Below are positions 7,396 through 14,028 of a stretch of DNA of 15,761 nucleotides, one piece after another. The notes beneath the pieces are model-generated. The model had not been told where the DNA came from. It made no database searches and saw nothing but the letters and a program-made list of their open reading frames with translations. The stretch covers positions 1 to 15,761 of the forward strand of contig MVJJ01000041.1 of the NCBI GenBank assembly GCA_003266145.1. The letters run 5' to 3'. Numbering within the stretch: the first letter of the stretch is position 1; every line of letters starts with the position of its first letter. This DNA is from Methanosphaera sp. SHI613. GTDB taxonomy: Archaea; Methanobacteriota; Methanobacteria; Methanobacteriales; Methanobacteriaceae. Both the position numbers and the translations under genes were made by a program.

Positions 7396-7599
7396 TTAAT
7401 CTCTTACAGCTAATTCGATGTCTTCAGCTTTAACAGTTTTTCTACCTGCGTGTTTAGCTAATCTGTTAGCGTCTTCGGAAATTTGTTCTCCGTATTCTTC
7501 TAATACTTTAGCTAATTGTGCTGCTGCATCGTCACTTACTCTTTGAGCACCTGCTTCTTTTAATATTCTTTTGATTGGTGCAATTGGTAATTCTGCCAT
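7396..7599 (-). CDS. Archaeal histone (HMf family)
   Basis: A 67-residue histone-fold protein that dimerises, and in this family stacks into longer oligomers, to wrap DNA. The N terminus MAELPIAPIKRILKEAGAQR, then VSDDAA (21-26) and HAGRKTVKAEDIELAVR (50-66), follow the Methanothermus HMf pattern closely. Expected DNA-contact residues are present (R20, R53, K54, T55). I use the ATG at 7599, not the in-frame ATG at 7608: GGAGAT directly abuts the 7608 codon but lies 9 bases before 7599, and the family starts with MAELP or MELP. By count the protein has 11 Lys/Arg and 13 Asp/Glu, so it is net acidic, and it ends AVRD without the basic C-terminal residues of HMfB. It has its own TTTATATA promoter and is likely well expressed. 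Confidence 0.95.
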   Translation of the reverse strand: MAELPIAPIKRILKEAGAQRVSDDAAAQLAKVLEEYGEQISEDANRLAKHAGRKTVKAEDIELAVRD

Positions 7600-7610
7600 A
7601 TTTATCATAT

Positions 7611-7616
7611 CTCCTA
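7611..7616 (-). promoter_or_regulatory. Ribosome binding site that decides the histone start
   Basis: GGAGAT on the minus strand has 9 bases to the ATG at 7599 and 2 bases to the ATG at 7608. The spacing excludes the longer reading. Confidence 0.55.
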
Positions 7617-7648
7617 TAATTAATTAATAATATATTATTAACTCATTA

Positions 7649-7656
7649 TATATAAA
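7649..7656 (-). promoter_or_regulatory. TATA box of the histone gene
   Basis: TTTATATA on the minus strand, with an A-rich BRE-like stretch before it (CCAAATAA). The expected start near 7627 gives a leader of about 28 bases containing GGAGAT. Confidence 0.6.
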
Positions 7657-7702
7657 TTATTTGGTAGAAATTAACTAAAATTTGCATCAGCATAATATTT
7701 TT

Positions 7703-7936
7703 TTATAAAAATTCAAATACCAAATAGAGTATATGGCATATGATGAAAAATAATTTATGTATATATGAACGATAAATTCTAAGATGAATAGAATTATATA
7801 TTAAAAAATATGAAAAGACTTTCCCACAAAAATAAATTAAAGTTATAATCATAAGAATAATAAATGTTGAATTTAATATAAAAAAAAGTCTTGCAACATC
7901 AAGATAATTATCAATTTTCTATACAAACATCACCTC
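7703..7936 (-). pseudogene. Possible frame-broken small membrane-protein gene between the ABC exporter and histone genes
   Basis: GAGGTGAT (7929-7936, minus strand) is a strong ribosome binding site with no intact gene after it. A TTG at 7926 opens YRKLIIILMLQDFF, which looks like the basic and hydrophobic start of a membrane protein, then ends at a TAA just past a run of eight T (7880-7887). One extra T in that run would join it to a hydrophobic frame that stays open to 7703-7705 and gives a protein of about 74 residues. Alternatively the ATG at 7928-7930 is in that downstream frame but meets a TAG after three codons. The remainder alone can start at an internal ATG (49 residues). A TATA-like TTTTTATAATT lies at about 7967-7977. 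It may be a decayed gene, a slippage-controlled one, or chance AT-rich sequence. The rest of the 7609-8038 gap holds only the histone promoter and the ABC terminator. Confidence 0.3.
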
Positions 7937-7984
7937 AAAAATTCATAATAAATAAAACACGATACAATTATAAAAAATTAAGTT

Positions 7985-8012
7985 AAAAAAAGAAAGGAAA
8001 AAGCGTTAAAAA
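7985..8012 (-). terminator. U-run terminator after the ABC exporter operon
   Basis: On the minus strand three T-runs (T5, T5, T7) follow within 55 bases of the stop codon, with no stem. This is the end of the two-gene exporter transcript. Confidence 0.5.
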
Positions 8013-8038
8013 GAATTTTATATATTATTTATATAATC

Positions 8039-9838
8039 CTATTTAACATAACCAATCGATTCGAATTGATTATACAATGATTTATAATAACCATCCTCCC
8101 TAGATATCAACTCATTATGGGTGCCCTCTTCAATAATCATACCTTTATCCATGACCAGAATTTTATCGGCATTTTTAATTGTGGAGAGTCTATGTGCTAT
8201 GATAAAGCTGGTCCTGTTTTCCATCAGTTTATCCATTGCATCCTGAATCAGCTTTTCAGTACGTGTATCCACACTGCTTGTAGCCTCATCCAGTATCAGT
8301 ATCTTCTTGTCAGAGAGTATTATACGAGCTATTGCCAGTAATTGTTTTTGACCGATAGAAATATTATCAGTATCCTCATTCAAAACGGTATTATAATTTT
8401 CCGGAAGCTGCATGATAAAATTATCAGCATACGCTATTTTTGATGCATTGATTACCTCTTCATCATCAGCATCCAAATTTCCATATCTGATGTTTTCCAT
8501 GATCGTATCACTAAACAACCATGTCTCCTGAAGAAGCATTGCAATCATTGATCGGAGGCTATGTTTATCATATTCTGTTATATCCACCCCATCTATACGA
8601 ATTGATCCTGAATCGATATCATAAAAATGCATAAGCAACTTTACGATAGTTGATTTACCGGCACCTGTATGTCCGACTATTGCAACCTTTTGACCTTTAT
8701 TTGCCTTGAATGAGAGGTTATCGATTACCTTTTTGTCATCATATGAAAAACTGACATTATCAAAGGTTATGTCACTTTTGATATCTGTTATCTTTTTGTT
8801 TGAGTTATTCTCTTCAATATCCAATTCCAAGAATTCAAATATTCTTTCACATGCTGCAAGGGCAGTTTGTACGAGATTCATAACCCTTGTTATTTGTTGA
8901 ATAGGCTGGGTAAAGTTCTGAATGTATTGGAAAAATGCCATTATATCCCCAACAACTATTACTCCCTGAAGAACAAATACAGCACCAATTACAGCTATTG
9001 CAATATATGATAAGTTTGATACGAAATTCATGATCGGACCCATCAGACTTGAATAAAACTGGGATTTCCATTCATGTTCATACCATTTATCGTTGTCCTG
9101 TTTAAAATAATTAAATGAACGTTCCTGATAATTATATGCACGTATTATATCTTGACCTGTAAAGGTTTCCTCAATTTGAGTATTTACACTACCCTTATAT
9201 TTTAATTGTAACTTGTAATATTTTTGTGAACGTTTGACCACCTGTGATATAATCATAAATGACAGAGGAATAAGTACCAATGCAATAAGCGTCATCCATA
9301 TGTTGATGCTCAACATCATTATAACCACACCAACCAATGTGATGACGGCCGTCATGAACTGTAGGAATGTTGAGGTTATACCTGTTTGAAGTGAATCCAC
9401 ATCATTTGTTATTCTGGATAGAATATCACCTCTTTTATGTGCATCAAGTGTTCCCATTGACAATAGATTTAACTTCTCGATTAACTGTTTTCGAAGGTTA
9501 TAACTAATCTGCGTTGAAATCTGTGCCAAAAAGTAACTCTGCAAGTATGTAAACATTGCACTAAATAGATACAATATGACTGCAACTGTCAATATGAAGT
9601 AAAGTGAATTAAAGTCTATGCTTCCAGTACCCTTAGATATTAAGATTATTCCATCATAGATTATTGTTGTAGCCTTACCTATCAATAATGGACTTATCAC
9701 GGTAAATGAAGTACTTAAGACTGCACATATAAATGTTATGAATATCTTTAACTTGAAATCCATCAGGAGAGACATTAACTGTTTTAATGATTTTTTAAAA
9801 TCATTAGGCTTTGTTACTGCACGTTTATCTCGTCTCAT
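8039..9838 (-). CDS. ABC exporter half-transporter, subunit with the catalytic Walker B
   Basis: A 599-residue fusion of six membrane helices (about residues 28-310) and an ATP-binding domain (about 355-599), the usual size for an ABC multidrug-type exporter half. Visible motifs: Walker A GHTGAGKST (389-397), Q-loop Q437, Walker B ILILDE with catalytic E518, D-loop SSVD (521-524) and switch H549. The signature is ISIGQ (493-497) instead of LSGGQ. With its partner, whose Walker B and switch residues are altered, it should form an asymmetric heterodimer of the BmrCD or TM287/288 kind, with this subunit's Walker motifs in the working ATP site. It sits in the cytoplasmic membrane; the cargo is unknown (drug, lipid or peptide). 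Its ATG overlaps the partner's stop in an ATGA, and GGTGAT inside the partner's end serves as its ribosome binding site, implying coupled translation. Confidence 0.93.
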   Translation of the reverse strand: MRRDKRAVTKPNDFKKSLKQLMSLLMDFKLKIFITFICAVLSTSFTVISPLLIGKATTIIYDGIILISKGTGSIDFNSLYFILTVAVILYLFSAMFTYLQSYFLAQISTQISYNLRKQLIEKLNLLSMGTLDAHKRGDILSRITNDVDSLQTGITSTFLQFMTAVITLVGVVIMMLSINIWMTLIALVLIPLSFMIISQVVKRSQKYYKLQLKYKGSVNTQIEETFTGQDIIRAYNYQERSFNYFKQDNDKWYEHEWKSQFYSSLMGPIMNFVSNLSYIAIAVIGAVFVLQGVIVVGDIMAFFQYIQNFTQPIQQITRVMNLVQTALAACERIFEFLELDIEENNSNKKITDIKSDITFDNVSFSYDDKKVIDNLSFKANKGQKVAIVGHTGAGKSTIVKLLMHFYDIDSGSIRIDGVDITEYDKHSLRSMIAMLLQETWLFSDTIMENIRYGNLDADDEEVINASKIAYADNFIMQLPENYNTVLNEDTDNISIGQKQLLAIARIILSDKKILILDEATSSVDTRTEKLIQDAMDKLMENRTSFIIAHRLSTIKNADKILVMDKGMIIEEGTHNELISREDGYYKSLYNQFESIGYVK

Positions 9839-11547
9839 AATGAATCACCAACTTTTTCCAATTGTGAGGATATTATCTCCTGATAAATCAAACATCTGCT
9901 TTTGAGTTCATCATGTTTACCCTTATCCACTATATGACCATCATCCAAGACTATTATCTCATCCGCATCCTTTATGCTGCTTATTCTCTGGGATACTATT
10001 AGTACCGATGAATCCCTTGTAAACTCCTTTAAATTTGCATAGATTTTCTTTTCGGTTGCCACATCCAATGCTGAAAAACAATCATCAAAAAGATAAAAGC
10101 TATGATTTTTAACTATACTTCTTGCAATTGATAATCTTTGTCTTTGACCTCCGGAGAAATTGGATGCACCCTGAGATACATCATCGTCCAAACTATCAAT
10201 AAATTCATCAACACATGCCAATTTTACGGCATTTATCATGTCCTCATCTGTCGCATCGATATTTCCCACCAAGAGGTTACTTCTGATGCTTCCTGAAAAC
10301 AATATCGCATTCTGAGGAGTCAATGCCATTTTACTTCTTAATTCATCAATATCCCATTCTTTTATATTAACGTCATTGAGTAATATTTCACCGCCGGATA
10401 CATCTTGAAGACGTGGAATCAAATTTAATATGGTTGACTTTCCACTTCCAGTACCTCCTATGATAGCGGTTTGTTTGCCTGGATATAACTTGAAATTGAT
10501 ATTTGACAATGTTTCTTTTTGAGCGTTGGGATAAATATATGATACGTCCTTAAATTCAATTACGTCAACATTTTGATTATTTACTTTTTCTCCCGTTGTT
10601 ATTGAAATGTCACTGCTTAATACTTCTTCCACACGATTTACTGAAACCATAAATCTAGGTAACATTATTATGAATCCACCCATCATTATGAATGAGGATA
10701 TCATCTGCGTAGAGTATTGTGTAAATGCTATGATATCTCCCGTAAGCAAGGTTCCTTTTAGTGCTTCAAATGACCCGAAGTATAATATTATGATAATCAT
10801 CAGATTAAGAATCAAGTTCATTGCAGGTATTAATATGAACATGTTCCTGTATATATGCAGATTGACCTTTAAATATTCCTGATTGTATCTATCAAAACGT
10901 TTGTTTTCATAATCTTGTCTTACGAATGCCTTTATTACTGGTATACCCAATAGTATTTCACGGGATACTCTATTTATATGGTCAACTATTTCTTGTGACT
11001 TCTTGAAGTAGGGAGTTACATTTGTTATGACTATCCCAAGCAGCAATGCCACACTGATAAATGCAACGAGAATTATCCATGAAAGACTGATTGATAATTC
11101 AAATACTCTGATTATACTTCCTAATGCTAGTATTGGTGCAAAGAGTAATGTTCTGAACATTATTCCAAGAACATGCTGTATCTGATTAATATCATTGGTT
11201 GAACGTGTAATCAATGATGCCTTTGAAAAATTATTCATTTCATGATTAGAAAATGACAGTATCTTCTCAAATATCTTTTCCCTTAAATCCCTGGCATAAC
11301 TGGAGGATATGATACTGGAAAAATAGGATACAATTATCGCTGCTATGACGGAAATAATAAGCATTATTGTCATATTGATTCCCGTTGTTGTTATGACATT
11401 GAAATCAGTGTTTCTTATACCCATATTTACTATATCGGCTGTATAAAAAGGTAATGATAAATCACAATAAACTTCGATAATTAAAAATATTATCATTATA
11501 ATTATCTTAGGAACTTTATCCTTCATTATCAAAATTATATTCTTCAT
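9835..11547 (-). CDS. ABC exporter half-transporter, subunit with the degenerate ATP site
   Basis: A 570-residue ABC half-transporter: six membrane helices (about residues 10-300) and an ATP-binding domain (about 328-570). Walker A is GGTGSGKST (364-372), Q-loop Q412, signature FSGGQ (464-468). Two catalytic residues differ from consensus: Walker B reads YLFDD, with D489 where Glu is expected, and the switch residue is Q520 instead of His. These changes mark the degenerate site of heterodimeric exporters. Its intact signature completes the consensus site of its partner. The frame runs back to an ATG at 11622, but I take the ATG at 11547: GGTGAT lies 4 bases before it, MKNIILIMKDKVPKIIIM is a normal half-transporter start, and a likely TATA box (11582-11593) lies downstream of the longer start. 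It is the first gene of a two-gene operon. Confidence 0.92.
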   Translation of the reverse strand: MKNIILIMKDKVPKIIIMIIFLIIEVYCDLSLPFYTADIVNMGIRNTDFNVITTTGINMTIMLIISVIAAIIVSYFSSIISSSYARDLREKIFEKILSFSNHEMNNFSKASLITRSTNDINQIQHVLGIMFRTLLFAPILALGSIIRVFELSISLSWIILVAFISVALLLGIVITNVTPYFKKSQEIVDHINRVSREILLGIPVIKAFVRQDYENKRFDRYNQEYLKVNLHIYRNMFILIPAMNLILNLMIIIILYFGSFEALKGTLLTGDIIAFTQYSTQMISSFIMMGGFIIMLPRFMVSVNRVEEVLSSDISITTGEKVNNQNVDVIEFKDVSYIYPNAQKETLSNINFKLYPGKQTAIIGGTGSGKSTILNLIPRLQDVSGGEILLNDVNIKEWDIDELRSKMALTPQNAILFSGSIRSNLLVGNIDATDEDMINAVKLACVDEFIDSLDDDVSQGASNFSGGQRQRLSIARSIVKNHSFYLFDDCFSALDVATEKKIYANLKEFTRDSSVLIVSQRISSIKDADEIIVLDDGHIVDKGKHDELKSRCLIYQEIISSQLEKVGDSL

Positions 11548-11581
11548 TAATATCACCATAAAAAAATGACTAAAAAAGGTA

Positions 11582-11593
11582 CATATGTTTTTA
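11582..11593 (-). promoter_or_regulatory. Candidate TATA box of the ABC exporter operon
   Basis: TAAAAACATATG on the minus strand is centred about 40 bases before the ATG at 11547 and would start transcription near 11562, just upstream of GGTGAT. If right, it excludes the longer reading from 11622. Confidence 0.35.
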
Positions 11594-11650
11594 TGGAAAA
11601 ACCAAATCATTTTTTTATTCATCTGAAAATAATTTAAAAATAATAATAAT

Positions 11651-11673
11651 AAAAAAAAAATTTATATTAAAAA
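11651..11673 (-). terminator. U-run terminator after the 83-residue acidic protein gene
   Basis: On the minus strand a T5 run starts just after the stop codon and a T10 run, the longest in the window, follows 8 bases on. It separates this gene from the exporter operon downstream. Confidence 0.5.
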
Positions 11674-11674
11674 G

Positions 11675-11926
11675 TTATTCCAATAATTCCTTAAGATCCT
11701 TAATATTTGTTTTAACATCCTTGAAATTAAATTCATCCATATTATCAGTCAACGAATCAATTTTAGCCATAATTTCATCATTGAAAGAATTATCATCAAA
11801 GACATTTAAATTAATTAATTCCTTAAAATATTCATATAGAATAGAATCATTAAAAAATGCATTTAACTCTTCATCTAAATCACCATCAAGTTGGTTCAAT
11901 AAAATCAATAATTCTTCTTTATTCAT
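11675..11926 (-). CDS. Small, very acidic hypothetical protein, 83 residues
   Basis: Not recognised. By count it has 22 Asp/Glu against 7 Lys and no Arg, a net charge near -15. It looks helical, with leucine-rich segments at both ends (EELLILLNQL and KDLKELLE), and carries no Cys, signal peptide or membrane segment. A charge this negative in a small cytosolic protein fits a partner of basic proteins or nucleic-acid-binding machinery, but that is only a guess. No ribosome binding site precedes the ATG, whereas TTAAATATAT is centred about 25 bases upstream, so a leaderless mRNA is likely. It has its own promoter and terminator and so is probably monocistronic, although it points toward the ABC operon. 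Confidence 0.6.
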   Translation of the reverse strand: MNKEELLILLNQLDGDLDEELNAFFNDSILYEYFKELINLNVFDDNSFNDEIMAKIDSLTDNMDEFNFKDVKTNIKDLKELLE

Positions 11927-11946
11927 GATAATGTATATTTATTATG

Positions 11947-11956
11947 ATATATTTAA
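11947..11956 (-). promoter_or_regulatory. TATA box of the 83-residue protein gene
   Basis: TTAAATATAT on the minus strand is centred 25-26 bases before the ATG at 11926, the spacing expected for transcription starting at the start codon itself. Confidence 0.45.
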
Positions 11957-12000
11957 GCTTTAGTTTTTTATTGTTTTTTAATTAGTACATTTTACAAGAA

Positions 12001-12105
12001 ATGTTTAGACAAAATATAATTATCAATTTTATAAATGATGCTATATTTAATAGGGATAAATGTCGTTATCAAGATACTTCCCAGATAATAAAAAATGTAT
12101 ACTGA
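12001..12105 (+). other. Possible 34-codon reading frame in an intergenic stretch
   Basis: ATG to TGA encodes MFRQNIIINFINDAIFNRDK followed by CRYQDTSQIIKNVY. The mix of Arg, Cys, Gln and Trp-free polar residues is less biased than usual for AT-rich spacer. No ribosome binding site or clear TATA box precedes it. It could be a gene remnant, a tiny gene, or chance; chance is my favoured reading. Confidence 0.15.
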
Positions 12106-12141
12106 AAATCATGAGATTTAAAAAGAGATTATGAAGTTTTG

Positions 12142-12177
12142 AAAAAAATAATAGGGAAAGATGTATATATAAAAAAA
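12142..12177 (-). terminator. U-run terminators after the methanogenesis marker 8 gene
   Basis: On the minus strand two T7 runs follow the stop codon, at 12171-12177 and 12142-12148, without stems. Confidence 0.45.
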
Positions 12178-12186
12178 TATGCCCGT

Positions 12187-13032
12187 TCATATTAATTTTC
12201 TGGCAAAATTTTCTTCATTTAATGGATAAACGTTAACGCTTGGACTTTTTCCCACATCACTTAGACGAGCATCAAGAAATTTTCTGCCATAATCACTTAC
12301 TGCAAATATAGGAACCGCAGTACCATAATAGTATGGCTTTTTAATGTTGGCCAAACGTATAACCTCACGTGAAGCGCATGCAGTTACAATATCAGCATAT
12401 TCAAATGCAATCTTGGCCAAATCTTCTGTTATGGCTGTTGTATGAGCTACGAATATGTAAATATTAACGTCATCGGGCAGTTCGAGTTCACGGATTTCTT
12501 TTATCAATTCTGATGGAATTATCGTGAGTGCAATATTTTTATATCCTTTTTCTATTGCCATTTTCAGTCCTTTTAGTTGATTAATTTCTGCCGTTTCTGG
12601 ATTTAATACGTTTTCTTCTCCTACTTCATTGATTAATTTTTTAATGGGTGTTGTACTTACCAGTCCTGAGACTCTTCCACCTACACCCTGAACCAAATCA
12701 GCATCATCCATGATTAATGTACCTATCCCTTCACATGCTCCTACTACACAATCGATATTTCCCAATTTAAGGTTACTTCTAAGTATTTCCGATATGCCCA
12801 CTGATAGCATGTCATCCATTCTTAACTTTCTTTTGTCTGTACACATTCCAAAGTCTTTGATTCGATATTCTATGTTTTTTCTTATGTCTTCCTTAGTTAT
12901 GTGTTGTATATTATGATATTTTGCAAATATCGGACAGTAATCTATAACCGGTTCATCGATACTTGTTATTTTACCATCTTCTATTACTACTCTTGCTTTT
13001 CCTAATGCTTCTATCACATGCTTATCCTTCAT
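12187..13032 (-). CDS. Methanogenesis marker protein 8 (DUF2099)
   Basis: A 281-residue cytosolic protein of a family found almost only in methanogens and used as a genomic marker of methanogenesis; its biochemical role is not established. I recognise it from MKDKHVIEALGKARVVIEDG at the start, DYCPIFAKY (31-39), YRIKDFGMCTD (56-66), the glycine-rich stretch DADLVQGVGGRVSGLV (110-125), NPETAEINQLKG (144-155) and DIVTACASREV (214-224). Cysteines C33, C64, C95, C100 and C219 lie mostly in these conserved patches and could bind a metal or Fe-S centre (inference). The frame also allows a TTG one codon earlier; I choose the ATG because GGTGAT ends exactly 3 bases before it, as in the nitroreductase gene. 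It is monocistronic here, with no other methanogenesis gene in the window. Confidence 0.88.
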   Translation of the reverse strand: MKDKHVIEALGKARVVIEDGKITSIDEPVIDYCPIFAKYHNIQHITKEDIRKNIEYRIKDFGMCTDKRKLRMDDMLSVGISEILRSNLKLGNIDCVVGACEGIGTLIMDDADLVQGVGGRVSGLVSTTPIKKLINEVGEENVLNPETAEINQLKGLKMAIEKGYKNIALTIIPSELIKEIRELELPDDVNIYIFVAHTTAITEDLAKIAFEYADIVTACASREVIRLANIKKPYYYGTAVPIFAVSDYGRKFLDARLSDVGKSPSVNVYPLNEENFARKLI

Positions 13033-13035
13033 CAA

Positions 13036-13041
13036 ATCACC
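13036..13041 (-). promoter_or_regulatory. Ribosome binding site that decides the marker 8 start
   Basis: GGTGAT on the minus strand, then TTG, then ATG. The spacing of 3 matches the nitroreductase gene, so the TTG is spacer and not the start. A TATA-like TTTTAAATC at 13072-13080 (minus strand) would start transcription near 13050. Confidence 0.55.
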
Positions 13042-13156
13042 ATAATTAATTATAGTATATGTATTTTGTTAGATTTAAAACTATGATATTTATGGATGGA
13101 GAGTTGAATTCTAAGCAAGAAAAAAATTATTTTAATGTTATGAATCAGTTTTATCC

Positions 13157-13192
13157 AAAAAAAAGAATGAAATATTCAAAAAAAAATAAAAA
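13157..13192 (-). terminator. U-run terminator after the small secreted protein gene
   Basis: On the minus strand runs of T5, T9 and T8 follow within about 40 bases of the stop codon, the densest T-run cluster in the window. No stem. Confidence 0.5.
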
Positions 13193-13197
13193 GAGGG

Positions 13198-13767
13198 TTA
13201 TCTGTAATACATTATTCCACGACCATTTGTTCCATAGTAGTAACCATAATGTCCTTTACTGCTATCTTTGCTACTGCTTGCTCTTCTTGTATTGTCTTCT
13301 ATGTCTTCCAGTGCATATTGGTTTTGTTTTTGGTAGTATTCATCTTTTGATTGTTCATAATCATCAAAGTATGATCTTTGATCTTTTGTTAGACTATCTG
13401 ATTTGACGTCTAGTTTTGGTATTTCAGAGCCATCCTTATTGAACATCTCAAGTAGAATACAATCATAGTCAGATCTATCAACAATTAGACTATGTTTTAC
13501 GTCAATATGTTCATCTAGTGCAAATGAATTTTTTGTAAGCCATGCAAATGTACGCACATATTCTACCGGAACAAAGTAAGTTAAATTATCTACAGTATTG
13601 TTTACGTATGCTCCCTTTAATCCGGTATCTCCTTCATAACTTGTCGTGTTATATCCATTATATGAAAATAGGAATGATGATGGATAGAAATCATATTTTG
13701 TATTTATTATCTTATTTTCTTCTTCCGTCAGAGCGGATACTGAGGATAAACCCACTATGAATATCAA
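13198..13767 (-). CDS. Small secreted hypothetical protein with a Tyr-rich tail
   Basis: Not recognised. The mature part (after VSA-LTEEE) is soluble, with N-linked sequons (NTT, NNT, NLT), one cysteine (C103), a charged middle and a C-terminal tail with Tyr at 174, 176-178, 187 and 188 of 189 residues. No membrane segment follows the signal peptide, so it should be released or held in the cell wall. The start is a problem: the TTG at 13767 gives only MIFIVGLSSVSA, too short for a signal peptide. The frame stays open upstream to 13851 and supplies DNKVYLIIIVLL, which completes a proper signal peptide, but with no ATG, GTG or TTG. GGGGGA at 13810-13815 lies 6 bases before an ATA at 13803, so an AUA start (201 residues) is possible. 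I give the canonical-codon boundary. Confidence 0.65.
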   Translation of the reverse strand: MIFIVGLSSVSALTEEENKIINTKYDFYPSSFLFSYNGYNTTSYEGDTGLKGAYVNNTVDNLTYFVPVEYVRTFAWLTKNSFALDEHIDVKHSLIVDRSDYDCILLEMFNKDGSEIPKLDVKSDSLTKDQRSYFDDYEQSKDEYYQKQNQYALEDIEDNTRRASSSKDSSKGHYGYYYGTNGRGIMYYR

Positions 13768-13970
13768 TAAAACTATTATTATTAGATATACCTTATTATC
13801 TATAGCAATTCCCCCTAATTTTTTACTGATAATTATTACTATATCTTCAAATTATTTAATGTTATTGATTTTCATTATTATACTCTAATGATGAATTTCC
13901 TTTTTTTGATTTTTACATCAAGTTACATGTAGATTTATGATAAAAATAGAAAAATATAATAACAAATAGT

Positions 13971-13978
13971 TATAAATA
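13971..13978 (+). promoter_or_regulatory. TATA box of the SDR gene
   Basis: TATAAATA is centred about 54 bases before the ATG at 14029. The expected start near 14000 leaves AGAGGT (14015-14020) in the leader, 8 bases before the ATG. Confidence 0.5.
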
Positions 13979-14028
13979 TTTAACCAAAATAGTATAAAAT
14001 ATTATAAATTTATTTAGAGGTCGATAAA

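Noticed and set aside
7919..7930. Amber codon read through as pyrrolysine in the frame starting at the ATG at 7928-7930
   Set aside because: Pyrrolysine systems are not known in Methanobacteriales and nothing in the window supports one. The ATG also overlaps its own ribosome binding site, so a broken frame is simpler.
11548..11622. Longer N terminus for the first ABC subunit, starting at the ATG at 11622
   Set aside because: It adds 25 residues rich in Phe and His not expected in half-transporters, has no ribosome binding site, and lies upstream of the likely TATA box. GGTGAT directly precedes the ATG at 11547.
13059..13406. Plus-strand frame of 115 codons
   Set aside because: Most of it is antisense to the secreted protein gene. 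The start has no ribosome binding site and overlaps the marker 8 promoter, and the translation (LYCYLCYCLLFLYCLLCL) is the artefact of reading Ser/Lys/Asp codons backwards.
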